NCBI GenBank assembly: GCA_004124875.1
Contig: SCKJ01000012.1
Coordinates: forward strand, 1 to 47,692
Direction of reading: 5' to 3'
Length of the DNA stretch: 47,692 nt
From: Fidelibacterota bacterium
GTDB lineage: Bacteria > Fidelibacterota > Marinisomatia > SCGC-AAA003-L08 > TS1B11
Shown one piece after another: positions 24,947-33,817 of the stretch. Both the position numbers and the translations under genes were made by a program. The notes under the pieces were generated by a model that saw nothing but the letters and a program-made list of their open reading frames with translations, was not told the origin of the DNA and searched no databases. How positions within the stretch are numbered: the stretch's first letter is position 1; the number at the start of each line of letters is the position of its first letter.

Positions 24947-25687
24947 TTAATCGTTTACGGGAGCGCGCTCCTTTTTAGGACGAGTAAGTGGACTGGTGAG
25001 GTACCACAGGAAATATCCGGAGAGCACGGTGACAAGGCCCAGGACTGACATCGTCCGCAGCAGCCAGTTGTTAAAATTGTCCCGTTCCTGAAAATCCATA
25101 ATGTGGAACATCCATAGGAAATCGAACGCTCGCCAGATGGTGCTCCTGCGTGATACCACCCGGCCTTCGTTTACGCTGACATAAAGGGCGGTTTTCTTCC
25201 AGTTGCCGAAGGAGACCTTCCAGGCCGGCAACGGGCCACGGTACTCGCCGCCCGGCGTGCGGATGTCCATCATTTCAACAGAGGAAACCGGTATATTGGG
25301 CGCGAAATCCATGGTTGCCACCTGCACAGCGGTCTCGTCACTAATCGGTGACAGCATCTCTCCGGTAGTGGCATGGTAAAGCTCGGCATTGAAATCATCC
25401 TGAATCATACGAACCACGGGCATATCAAGCATCGAACCGATCATGATATCCGCCACCTGATCGAGCTTCGACTGCCTGAACAGTTCGGCGAGATTCGGGC
25501 TGTACCGAACGTTTTTCAAATTCATTTCCACAAGCTCGGTCATATCCCTCTCGCCGCGAACGATTTCAAGATGGACCCATGAGAAATAAACGCCACCGAG
25601 TGACCAGAGTAGCAACTGTATGCCGATGACGGGTCCAAGCCGGCGGTGCCAGACTCGGGTAAATTTTTGTCGCGATGACCTTGACAC
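24947..25687 (-). CDS. PepSY-type membrane protein with two transmembrane spans
   Basis: A protein of about 246 residues. The N-terminal segment RVWHRRLGPVIGIQLLLWSLGGVYFSW is one membrane span with the basic-His lead typical of PepSY_TM proteins. The long central part, facing the periplasm, holds PepSY-like material (AELYHATTGEMLSPISDETA). A second span lies at about 210-232 (LGLVTVLSGYFLWYL). Canonical PepSY_TM proteins are longer with four spans. Such proteins are often encoded beside TonB-dependent receptors and linked to reduction or release of metal-chelates. I chose the GTG at 25687 because AAGGAG lies seven bases before it; an open frame upstream begins with TTG at 25735. It points away from susC2. 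Confidence 0.75.
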   Translation of the reverse strand: MSRSSRQKFTRVWHRRLGPVIGIQLLLWSLGGVYFSWVHLEIVRGERDMTELVEMNLKNVRYSPNLAELFRQSKLDQVADIMIGSMLDMPVVRMIQDDFNAELYHATTGEMLSPISDETAVQVATMDFAPNIPVSSVEMMDIRTPGGEYRGPLPAWKVSFGNWKKTALYVSVNEGRVVSRRSTIWRAFDFLWMFHIMDFQERDNFNNWLLRTMSVLGLVTVLSGYFLWYLTSPLTRPKKERAPVND

Positions 25688-26188
25688 CTGAGGACTCCTT
25701 ATCAATGGGACACTGAAAGAGCGATAGGCGCACAATTTGCGCTTTCCGTTCTACCGCAAAACATACCCGGTAGTCACTGAGGGCAATTTAAGTGGCGCAT
25801 GATTCAGTCGCAAAGAATCCATACGAAGCGGTGATATATGACAAGGCGGAAATATCCAATGGTAATGATAATATAACTTGGTGTAAACCAGGACCTGAAG
25901 AACGCAGAATCCACATCAGGAGCAGCCCTCTACTATACCAAATGTATGTGCATTGTAAAACATTAGATTCTTATCATCGTACCATGACTTATTATTGGCA
26001 GCTGATCTGGCAATAGTTCTATTCAATCATCAGAAAAAATCAAAAGATATGTTTGTGTATCCAGCCCGCATCCCTTACATTGTCACACGGGCAGAGTTTG
26101 ACAAATACATAAACGACTTGATAAGTGTGCTACAATGCCCGCTGGTATTGATGGCGGCGGACTTATTATTGCATTAGCAGGAGAGATC
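25688..26188. other. AT-rich 500-base promoter region of susC2 and the PepSY gene
   Basis: This divergent gap is visibly richer in A and T than its neighbours. One frame (25792-26016) could encode 74 residues, but it lacks a ribosome-binding site and codon bias, so I do not call it. A ttgaca at 26098-26103 and a ttgata at 26118-26123, with a tacaat at 26131-26136, could form a sigma-70-like promoter for susC2. The spacing is not ideal for any pairing. A long leader is therefore likely. Confidence 0.4.
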
Positions 26189-29100
26189 ATGAAGGTAAAT
26201 AGACTACTTCTTTTCCTTGCGATGACTTTGGGCATACAGCTGCTAAGCGCCCAGACGCGCACCTTAACGGGTAGAGTAACACAGGATGGAACGGGCGAGC
26301 CATTGCCCGGCACCCAGCTGTTTGTCAAGGACACTTTTATTGGAACAACATCCGACGCGGAGGGGTACTACTCCCTTGATGCGCCACCGGAGGATTTCCT
26401 GCTTGTGGTGGCGTTTGTCGGTTACAAGACGGCCGAACTGACCGTTGCTGCCGGCGTCACGACCTTAGATATTTCGATGATATCCGATGTGTTGCGATCG
26501 GAGGAAGTGGTGGTGACCGGATTGGCGTCATCGGTGAAGCGGCGCAACCTGGCGAACGCAGTTGCCTCCGTTTCGGCCGCAGATCTAATTCCCGCACCGG
26601 CGCAAACTCTTGACGCGGCCTTGAGCGGAAAATTCGCCGGTATCACCGTGCGCCAGAACACCGGCGCACCCGGCGGAGGAATGAGCGTTAACCTGCGCGG
26701 CGTATCCACCATCCAGGGCGCCACCCAGCCTCTCTATGTTATCGATGGCGTCATTATCAACAACGCCGCCAACCAGTCGGGTATCGATGTCGTCTCAGCT
26801 GCTGCCGGGGCAGGAAGTGCCCGTCCGCAGGGACAGCCCAGCAACCGTATCGGCGATATCAATCCACAGGACATTGAGAGTGTCGAAGTGTTAAAAGGGG
26901 CCAGCGCCGCCGCCATCTACGGCTCGAAGGCCGCCAATGGCGTGATCATCATTACGACCAAACGGGGAAAGCCGGGCGACATCCAGTTCAGGATATCCCA
27001 GCGCACCGGTGCCACCAGCATTCTTAAGAAACAGGGCCATCGCTCCTACGATTCCTATGCAGACGCAGTTGATGTGTACGGCGCCGACTTGTCTGCATTG
27101 GGTCTGAACCAGGCGGGCCAGGACGCATATGCCACTTTCCGCGCGTTGGTAGGAATTGATAGCGTCAACAACATGTCCACCGAAGCTTTGGATAGCAAGT
27201 TTAAATCCAACTGGGCTAATGTCGACATCGACTATGAAGATGAGCTGTACGGTGAAACGGGTCTGCTTACCGAGACGAACATATCCGCCGGGGGAGGCAC
27301 GGTCCGCACCCGCTACTATGCCGCGGCGACGATCAAGAATGAAGAAGGTATTATCAAGGGCACCGGGTACAGCAAGTATTCCGGCCAGCTGAATCTTGAC
27401 CACCGTTTCAGCGACCGGGCGACGCTATCGGTCAGCACGAACCTGGCACGTACAGAGTCCGACAGGGGTATCACCGGTAACGATAACACCAATACGACCT
27501 TTGGGTTCTCGCTCGCATTCACGCCGAGTTTTGTGGACATACGCAAGGACGCGGACGGGAACTATCCGGATCACCCTTCAAATCCCTCAAATCCGCTGCA
27601 CACGCGGGATGTTCTGATCAATAACGAAATCGTGTTCCGTTCAATCGGATCGTTCAATTTCAAGTACAAATTGCTTGATAATGCAGACATGTCACTCGAC
27701 TTTGTCGCTACGGGCGGAGGAGATTTCTACAACCAGTCCAATCTGGTCCACTCGCCGCCAGAACTTCAGTTTGAGCGCAACGGTGACCAACCTGGCCAGT
27801 CTATTCAGGCTAATACCACCAGCATTAACTCGAACCTCTCTCTGAGCCTGGTGAACCGGCTCAACATGGGCACCACATCGCTGGTTACATCGGCGGGCGC
27901 ACAGTGGGAGACGGCTGATCTTAATCAGGTGACGGTGGTCGCGTCCAATACGGTGGTGACCCAAACCAACGTCGACCAGGCAGCCAACGTGTTTGTGCTG
28001 CAGAGTATCAGAAAACAGCAGGACCGCGGTTTCTTCATTCAGACTGAAGCCACCCTGAACGACGTAATATACCTGACCGCCGCCATGCGCGCCGACCGCA
28101 GCAGCACCATTGGCGATACGGAGAAATTCTTCACGTTTCCCAAGGCCGCCGCCTCAATCCGGTTGAGCGAACTCGGTTTCTGGGAACCGCTATCAGGGCT
28201 GTCGGACGAGTTCAAAATCCGATTCGCATACGGCCAAACTGGAAATCTGCCGACAGCAGCGGCAAAGTTTACCGCTTTGAACCCGCTGAATATCGGAGGG
28301 AATTCCGGCCTGGTCACCTCCACACGTAGAGGGGACGAAGGCATCAGACCAGAAATCACCACTGAAATCGAATACGGCATCGACGCCAGCCTCTTTGGCG
28401 GTTTTGGCAGCATTGAATTGAGCATGTTCAATCAGAAGATTACCGACCTCCTGCTATTCTCCGCCACGCCCTCCTCATCGGGCTTCAGCAGTGAAGTGAT
28501 CAATGGCGGAGAAATGACGGTCAAGGGCATTGAGGCCTCGCTTAATCTGAACCTGGTTCGCTCCAGCGCCTTTGAGTGGGCCACGCGGATCAATTTCTAC
28601 CGCACGCGTTCTGTGGTCGATTCGTTGGTTGTTGATCCGTTCAACCTCGGCGGATTTGCCACTTTCCTGGGGACCTACCGGATTGAAGAGGGCTGGTCGC
28701 CAACGGCCATTGTCGGTTCAGAGACCGAAACGGTCATTACCCAAACTGCAGATGGCCCCGACACTTCCGAGGTGCACATCAAGCTGGGTGATGAAACGCC
28801 GGATTTCCAGATGTCGTTCAACAACATCTTCCGCATAGGTCCATTCGGAGTCCGGTTTCTCCTCGATTGGAAGAAAGGCGGCGATATCATTAATCTCGGC
28901 GCCCTGCTTACCGATCTGGGTGGAACAACCGCCGATTATGACCAGGAGGCTAAATTCCTTGTAAGAGGCGGCGCGTCAGATGGTGTTAGCGATACCACCT
29001 ACACCGTTGAACAGGCCGGCCCTGGCCGTCTCGGACTGCTTGGCACGGCCACTGCTCCGTACGTCGGCGATGGTTCCTACCTGAAACTGCGTGAACTGGC

Positions 29101-29326
29101 TATTGAGTACAACGTTCCGCAATCCATTGTAGGAGGCATCCTCGGCGGCGTGGTCGACTATGTGACGCTTTCGGTGACAGGCCGGAATCTGTGGATGATG
29201 ACCGATTACACTGGCTATGACCCGGAGGTGAGCCAGTTCGGTAATGTCGCCATTGGAGGCTCGGTGGACACGATACCGTTCCCGAGCTCAAAAAGTATAT
29301 TCTTTGACATTTCATTTGGCCTGTAG
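26189..29326 (+). CDS. SusC/RagA-family TonB-linked outer-membrane transporter 2
   Basis: A protein of about 1045 residues with the same layout as the first SusC. It has a signal peptide (ending LLSAQ) and a carboxypeptidase-regulatory-like domain (TGRVTQDGTGEPLPGTQLF, to about residue 105). The motif SEEVVVTGL is followed by a plug with PLYVIDGVIINN and DIESVEVLKGASAAAIYGSKAANGVIII, then the barrel. It differs throughout from SusC1, so the pair is an old divergence rather than a recent copy. The ATG at 26189 has AGGAG nine bases upstream; an in-frame ATG at 26135 is less likely. SusD2 begins 13 bases after its stop. It presumably imports a substrate different from that of SusC1. Confidence 0.93.
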   Translation: MKVNRLLLFLAMTLGIQLLSAQTRTLTGRVTQDGTGEPLPGTQLFVKDTFIGTTSDAEGYYSLDAPPEDFLLVVAFVGYKTAELTVAAGVTTLDISMISDVLRSEEVVVTGLASSVKRRNLANAVASVSAADLIPAPAQTLDAALSGKFAGITVRQNTGAPGGGMSVNLRGVSTIQGATQPLYVIDGVIINNAANQSGIDVVSAAAGAGSARPQGQPSNRIGDINPQDIESVEVLKGASAAAIYGSKAANGVIIITTKRGKPGDIQFRISQRTGATSILKKQGHRSYDSYADAVDVYGADLSALGLNQAGQDAYATFRALVGIDSVNNMSTEALDSKFKSNWANVDIDYEDELYGETGLLTETNISAGGGTVRTRYYAAATIKNEEGIIKGTGYSKYSGQLNLDHRFSDRATLSVSTNLARTESDRGITGNDNTNTTFGFSLAFTPSFVDIRKDADGNYPDHPSNPSNPLHTRDVLINNEIVFRSIGSFNFKYKLLDNADMSLDFVATGGGDFYNQSNLVHSPPELQFERNGDQPGQSIQANTTSINSNLSLSLVNRLNMGTTSLVTSAGAQWETADLNQVTVVASNTVVTQTNVDQAANVFVLQSIRKQQDRGFFIQTEATLNDVIYLTAAMRADRSSTIGDTEKFFTFPKAAASIRLSELGFWEPLSGLSDEFKIRFAYGQTGNLPTAAAKFTALNPLNIGGNSGLVTSTRRGDEGIRPEITTEIEYGIDASLFGGFGSIELSMFNQKITDLLLFSATPSSSGFSSEVINGGEMTVKGIEASLNLNLVRSSAFEWATRINFYRTRSVVDSLVVDPFNLGGFATFLGTYRIEEGWSPTAIVGSETETVITQTADGPDTSEVHIKLGDETPDFQMSFNNIFRIGPFGVRFLLDWKKGGDIINLGALLTDLGGTTADYDQEAKFLVRGGASDGVSDTTYTVEQAGPGRLGLLGTATAPYVGDGSYLKLRELAIEYNVPQSIVGGILGGVVDYVTLSVTGRNLWMMTDYTGYDPEVSQFGNVAIGGSVDTIPFPSSKSIFFDISFGL

Positions 29327-29339
29327 GAAGGAACGCACA

Positions 29340-30629
29340 ATGTTATTCAAAAAGATTAATAGGAGCAAAGCCGCGATCGCAGGTCTCGGTGCGCTCGTCA
29401 TGATGCTGGGCACAGCTTGTGAAGCACTCGACTTCGCCGACCCGAATTCGCCGGTTATTGAAGTCGCGTCGGTGCAGACCCTGGTAACAGGGGCCGAAGC
29501 CGGTATGCGGGTGTCCCTGGCGATCTATCTCCGCGATGTGTCGGTTATCGGGAGGGAGGCGTACTACTTTGAGCCTGCCGATCCGCGGTATACGGGAGAA
29601 TTGCTCCGTGGCCCCATCGATGCCGGCGGTTTCCTGTTGAGCCGGCCCTGGGATGCGCGCTATAACGTCGTCAAGAATACCTTGCTGCTGCAGGAGAAAA
29701 CGGCATCTCTGGATGCCGCCGGTAAAGCCGGTGTTGACGGGTTCGCCAAAACCATCAGGGCTTATCAACTGCTGATGAATCTGAACCTGCTCAACGATAA
29801 CGGGTTGCAGCTAGATTTCACCGGTTCCTACGGCGACTTCAGTACCAAAGCACAGGCCATGACTGAGATAACCAGTCTCCTCTCTGGCGGGGCAACAGAT
29901 CTTGCCGCAGCTGACTCGTCGTTTCCATTCTCGCTCTCCAGCGGTTTCGACGGCTTCGACACGCCTGTCACCTTTGCCACGTTCAACTGGGCATTGGCGG
30001 CAAGGGTAGCCGTTTACAACGGCGACTATTCAGGCGCCTTGACCGCTCTGGGCCTTTCATTCATAGATGGAGCGGGCGATTTCGATCTGGGTGTCTATCA
30101 CGCTTATAGCACCGCGGCCAATGATCAGCTGAACGAGATCTTTGAGAGCATCACGGCGGAGACCATCAAGTACTTTGGGCATCCCACTTTTGAGGCCGAT
30201 GCTGATGCTGGCGATGCCCGTTTTGCTGCGAAAGTCTACGAGCGGACCGCTTCGGTTACGTTCGATGAACTCACCACCGACCTTGGCATGTCGCTTGTGT
30301 CGTCGTCATCGGCGTCGTTGCCAATTATCCGCAATGAGGAGCTCATCCTGCTGCGGGCGGAAGCCAACATTGGTTTGGGGAATTATACGACCGCTCAGAC
30401 GGACCTGGACATCATTCGGGCGGCTGCCGGATTGGCGTCGGTGACCATCACTTCCACCAATGCCCTTGATCAGCTCCTGCACGAGAAACGTTACTCCCTC
30501 TTTGGGGAAGGACACCGCTGGATCGATATGCGGCGCTATGGCAAGCTCGCTGATCTACCGCTCGATAGGGATGGCGATGTGATAATTGAGAATTTTCCCA
30601 TTCCGGAAGATGAGATTAGAGAAAACTGA
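29340..30629 (+). CDS. SusD/RagB-family lipoprotein 2, compact
   Basis: A 429-residue lipoprotein, about 120 residues shorter than SusD1. The lipobox is LGTAC (Cys near residue 27). The C-terminal core has NEELILLRAEANIGLGNYTTAQTDLDIIR and ALDQLLHEKRYSLFGEGHRWIDMRRYGK, both typical of SusD. The ATG at 29340 has AGGAAGGA upstream, 13 bases after the SusC2 stop. A strong terminator follows within 25 bases. Short SusD proteins of this kind are known in FCB lineages outside the Bacteroidetes, which fits the guess about the organism. Its ligand is unknown. Confidence 0.92.
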   Translation: MLFKKINRSKAAIAGLGALVMMLGTACEALDFADPNSPVIEVASVQTLVTGAEAGMRVSLAIYLRDVSVIGREAYYFEPADPRYTGELLRGPIDAGGFLLSRPWDARYNVVKNTLLLQEKTASLDAAGKAGVDGFAKTIRAYQLLMNLNLLNDNGLQLDFTGSYGDFSTKAQAMTEITSLLSGGATDLAAADSSFPFSLSSGFDGFDTPVTFATFNWALAARVAVYNGDYSGALTALGLSFIDGAGDFDLGVYHAYSTAANDQLNEIFESITAETIKYFGHPTFEADADAGDARFAAKVYERTASVTFDELTTDLGMSLVSSSSASLPIIRNEELILLRAEANIGLGNYTTAQTDLDIIRAAAGLASVTITSTNALDQLLHEKRYSLFGEGHRWIDMRRYGKLADLPLDRDGDVIIENFPIPEDEIREN

Positions 30630-30650
30630 TCTGACCCTCACCAGATGATT

Positions 30651-30683
30651 AAAGGCCCCGGTGGATGTACACCGGGGCCTTTT
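30651..30683 (+). terminator. Intrinsic terminator after susD2
   Basis: aaaggccccggtg-gatgta-caccggggccttt is a perfect 13-bp stem followed by TGTTT. The converging M14 gene ends about 40 bases away, so this may stop transcription from both sides. Confidence 0.88.
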
Positions 30684-30721
30684 GTTTGCTACGTAATTCA
30701 TTCGCCGTTCATCGTGTCCGG

Positions 30722-33589
30722 TCAGTTCAGGAAGTTGCCGTAATCCTGGTTTAGCGACTCTTCCTCAATTTCATCCTCTTCCGGCCGCTCCGGCCAGTTG
30801 ATGTGCAAATCGTTCCAGTTGAGCATGGCGTTGAATACCAGTCCGTGGCTGCCGATCGTTTCTCCGCGCCAGAATGGCCTGTTGGCAAACAGCAGCACAT
30901 GTCCTTTTCCAACCGGCACATCAACAACCATCGGCTTGCCGCCCAGTCCTTTCTCACCTTTCAGCATGCCACTGAGCAAGATATTCTTCTTCGGGAATTT
31001 CAGGATAATACGGGGCACTTCGGCCGTCCAGGTCTGGTCCTTGAGCCAATCGGGAGTCCGTTTATCGCCCAGGCGCTGGTTGACCTTCAGCACCGGCCCG
31101 TTGCTGAAATAGACGGCCAGCGAATCGGCATACCCATAACTGATGGGTGAGCCACGATCTTCAACCTCCGCCCGAACCACTGAGCCGCGTATGGACAGGC
31201 CTTTCGGATGCGAAATGCTGACCCGCCTGGTGATGCCCATCTCAATGGGAAAGGCCACCGTTGACCCTTCGGTGATGAACAGCCCCCCGGCGGCGATAAA
31301 CGCCTTGAGGTTGCCCAGCCCCTGATAGCCCATGCCCCGGCGCACGTCATCGGTCTCATCGATGAGCCCCAGGTGAGGCGTCAGTTCGCTCTTTTTCCAG
31401 GGGAGGGGTTCACCTGCGCCGGTCGTGCCGTCCACCAGCCGTTGCGGTGATGCCCACGACCGCGGCATAATGATGACGTCAAAAGCGGACAGGTCCTCGG
31501 TCGCCAGGTCTTGCTCGGACAGATAGGTATAGGGTATCTCCAGCCGGTCGAATGCCGCTCGCCACCAGCCGGCATCTTGCGGAGTGGCAACCCAGGTGTG
31601 CACCAGAGCCACTCGCGGCGTTTCCAGATCGTGGGCCTTGACTGTAGGTTTTTTGGAAACCCGCGCCACCAGAACGCCCAGTTCTTTGGCCGCCGCCGCT
31701 ATCCGGTCGTCAAGGCCACTGGGGTTGCCCGCTCTTGGAATGATATAGCTGCCGGCCTGGTATGTTTTTTTGCTGACGGTAAAACTTTTCTCAGCAGCAG
31801 TCATGCTGACATCCCCCAGGCGGAAGCGAAACGTCGCCAGATTGTCTTCACCCGTCTGGTTCACCAGATAGAAGCCGCCCCGCCGCCCAATCACCTTGCC
31901 GACAGGCTTGGGCGGATTTCTCAGCAGACTCATCTTGGCCTTAAGGATAGCGGGATCGTCCACCTTGTGGGCTTTCACCTGCCACAGGTAAGGCAATGTC
32001 CAGCCGGTGTCATCGTAGGGCGGGGTTGCGTCCTTGGGGAAATTCTGCTTGCCAAGCAGATTCAAGACCAGCGCCCGATAAGGTTGGTCCAATCGCACCA
32101 CGTAAGACCCCGCGGGCGAAGACATTTTCACCTTTTTCGTGTCCTTTTTATCGCCTTTTTTATCGTCCTTATCACCCTTTTTATCAGGGACTTCAGATTC
32201 CCAATTGAGCGTACTGGCGGCCTGGTGTACTTCCAGACCTTCGGCCATCAGCAACGCCACCAGTTCCTGCGTGTCGGCAGATCGGGTCTGACCGCTGGGG
32301 ATGACCCATGCATACGGTTTCTCGCTCCGCCCTTTTTCTATCGCTCGTTTGGATTTAATGTAAAATGTTTCGACCATATCTGTGGCATTGTCAGCCACGT
32401 ACCCCAGACCGATAAGCAGTCCGCTTTGGGAGTAGTTGGTGTTGTTGCGCAGCGACCATTGGACCTTCTCCAGGGGAGGATTGGGCCGGTACCATTCGCG
32501 TGAGGTGCGCTTCTTTTGAAGTTTGCGCTCAAAGGTTTGCGGGTAACTGTTGCCGAACGTTTCATAAAAGCGGCCTATGGAATTGCGCAGATTGAAGACC
32601 CACAGCAGATAGTTGGAGGCCCAGCCGGTATAAAATCCGTGCGTCCATACGCCGGGGAGCCCCAGCTTGGTCAGCTGCGTCACCTCTTCATGGGCCAGGT
32701 TGTGCCATTCGTCAATGGTGAGGGCGTCGATATACTCGTTATACGGGCCGGTCCCGGTCGACACATAGAGGTAGGGCACCGACTCATGCAGATCATGGCC
32801 CACCGTCGGTTTCCAGTACTCGAAGGCTGCCAGCACGTTTCGCGTGAGGGCCAGAGTCAGCCCGAAGCCATCGCGGTTATTGTCGTGTGCGACGTAATGT
32901 CCCCAGTAGATCAGACGGGGACCCACGCCATTGTGCGCCGCCGCATAATTGGCAACGTCCACCATGCGGTCCCGGCCATCCGGCTCGGCGACAGGCACCA
33001 GCACCAGAATCAGGTTTTCGCGAATGGAACGGATGAGGTCCGACTCTCCCACCGCGAGCCGGTAGGTCAGCTCCATGAACATTTCGGGTCCCCCGGTCTC
33101 CGGGGAGTGCAGGCCGGTGAGAGCGTAATAGACCGGCTTCGCCTTGGCAATGACTTCCTGCGCCTCGCTCTCACTGATCTTGCGGGGGTCGGCCAACTGC
33201 TGTAAGTAGCCCCGATAGGTGTCGAGTGCGCCAAGTGTGGCCTCGTCAGCAATGATCACCTCAATCATGTCGCGGTCTTCTTCGGTTTTGCCAATGTGCC
33301 GAATGGCGACGCGGGGCGAGGCGTCGGCAACTGCCTGGAGATAGGCGTAGATATCCTTGGTATAATGAAGGACGCCAGGCGCCCCAATGATCGTGCCAAA
33401 ATATTCAAGGGGGGAGGGCACCTGCGATGAGGCAGGCAAGTGATCCACGAGCGGCGTCAGGAAGCGATCCTCTGTGGTATGTTCCCGGATTTGTTGGCCA
33501 TATTCTTCATCATTGGCAGGCTGTTGTCCCGGCAATCCGGTGATCAAATATAAAATTGAGAGGATGGGCAGAATGGGGCGAGAGTTCAT
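30722..33589 (-). CDS. M14-family zinc carboxypeptidase with C-terminal GATase-like domain
   Basis: A protein of about 955 residues with a signal peptide (LPILSILYLITGLPG). The N-terminal third is an M14 zinc carboxypeptidase domain: the metal motif HSPE (His161, Glu164) and AHDNNRDGFG are clear, and the third ligand is probably His268 in DLHES. The C-terminal part, from about residue 655, resembles a class I glutamine amidotransferase-like fold (ALVHTWVATPQDAGWW, DVIIMPRS). It lacks an obvious Cys-His-Glu triad, so it is probably non-catalytic. A lysine/aspartate-rich low-complexity insert (32128-32187) sits between the two. I chose the ATG at 33589, with AAAGGGAG upstream; the frame is open to 33733 without a good start. 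It is exported and likely trims peptides. Confidence 0.88.
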   Translation of the reverse strand: MNSRPILPILSILYLITGLPGQQPANDEEYGQQIREHTTEDRFLTPLVDHLPASSQVPSPLEYFGTIIGAPGVLHYTKDIYAYLQAVADASPRVAIRHIGKTEEDRDMIEVIIADEATLGALDTYRGYLQQLADPRKISESEAQEVIAKAKPVYYALTGLHSPETGGPEMFMELTYRLAVGESDLIRSIRENLILVLVPVAEPDGRDRMVDVANYAAAHNGVGPRLIYWGHYVAHDNNRDGFGLTLALTRNVLAAFEYWKPTVGHDLHESVPYLYVSTGTGPYNEYIDALTIDEWHNLAHEEVTQLTKLGLPGVWTHGFYTGWASNYLLWVFNLRNSIGRFYETFGNSYPQTFERKLQKKRTSREWYRPNPPLEKVQWSLRNNTNYSQSGLLIGLGYVADNATDMVETFYIKSKRAIEKGRSEKPYAWVIPSGQTRSADTQELVALLMAEGLEVHQAASTLNWESEVPDKKGDKDDKKGDKKDTKKVKMSSPAGSYVVRLDQPYRALVLNLLGKQNFPKDATPPYDDTGWTLPYLWQVKAHKVDDPAILKAKMSLLRNPPKPVGKVIGRRGGFYLVNQTGEDNLATFRFRLGDVSMTAAEKSFTVSKKTYQAGSYIIPRAGNPSGLDDRIAAAAKELGVLVARVSKKPTVKAHDLETPRVALVHTWVATPQDAGWWRAAFDRLEIPYTYLSEQDLATEDLSAFDVIIMPRSWASPQRLVDGTTGAGEPLPWKKSELTPHLGLIDETDDVRRGMGYQGLGNLKAFIAAGGLFITEGSTVAFPIEMGITRRVSISHPKGLSIRGSVVRAEVEDRGSPISYGYADSLAVYFSNGPVLKVNQRLGDKRTPDWLKDQTWTAEVPRIILKFPKKNILLSGMLKGEKGLGGKPMVVDVPVGKGHVLLFANRPFWRGETIGSHGLVFNAMLNWNDLHINWPERPEEDEIEEESLNQDYGNFLN

Positions 33590-33817
33590 GGTCTCCCTTT
33601 CATTGGCGGTTCGATGAGGGAGACACCAGGCGCAAATCGTGCGCCAATATTTCGCCTCGATGTGATGGATATAATCAGCCCGAATGTACATCGTAGGGAG
33701 CGCCTTGGCAAAAGGGGGTGATGGCGTTAGCATTCACTCGGCAACATGATCCTGTTTGCCTGATTAATCACTGCCAACTATGCTACCGGCTGCGGCGCAA
33801 GCTTGGCGCGCGATGAT

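Noticed and set aside
25792..26016. A 74-codon frame in the AT-rich gap upstream of susC2
   Set aside because: It lacks a ribosome-binding site, signal or recognisable motif, and its start is not conserved-looking. Kept as non-coding.
31511..32503. A 330-codon open frame on the plus strand, opposite the first M14 gene
   Set aside because: It lies wholly inside a well-supported M14 gene on the minus strand. Its translation has no recognisable domain and no ribosome-binding site.
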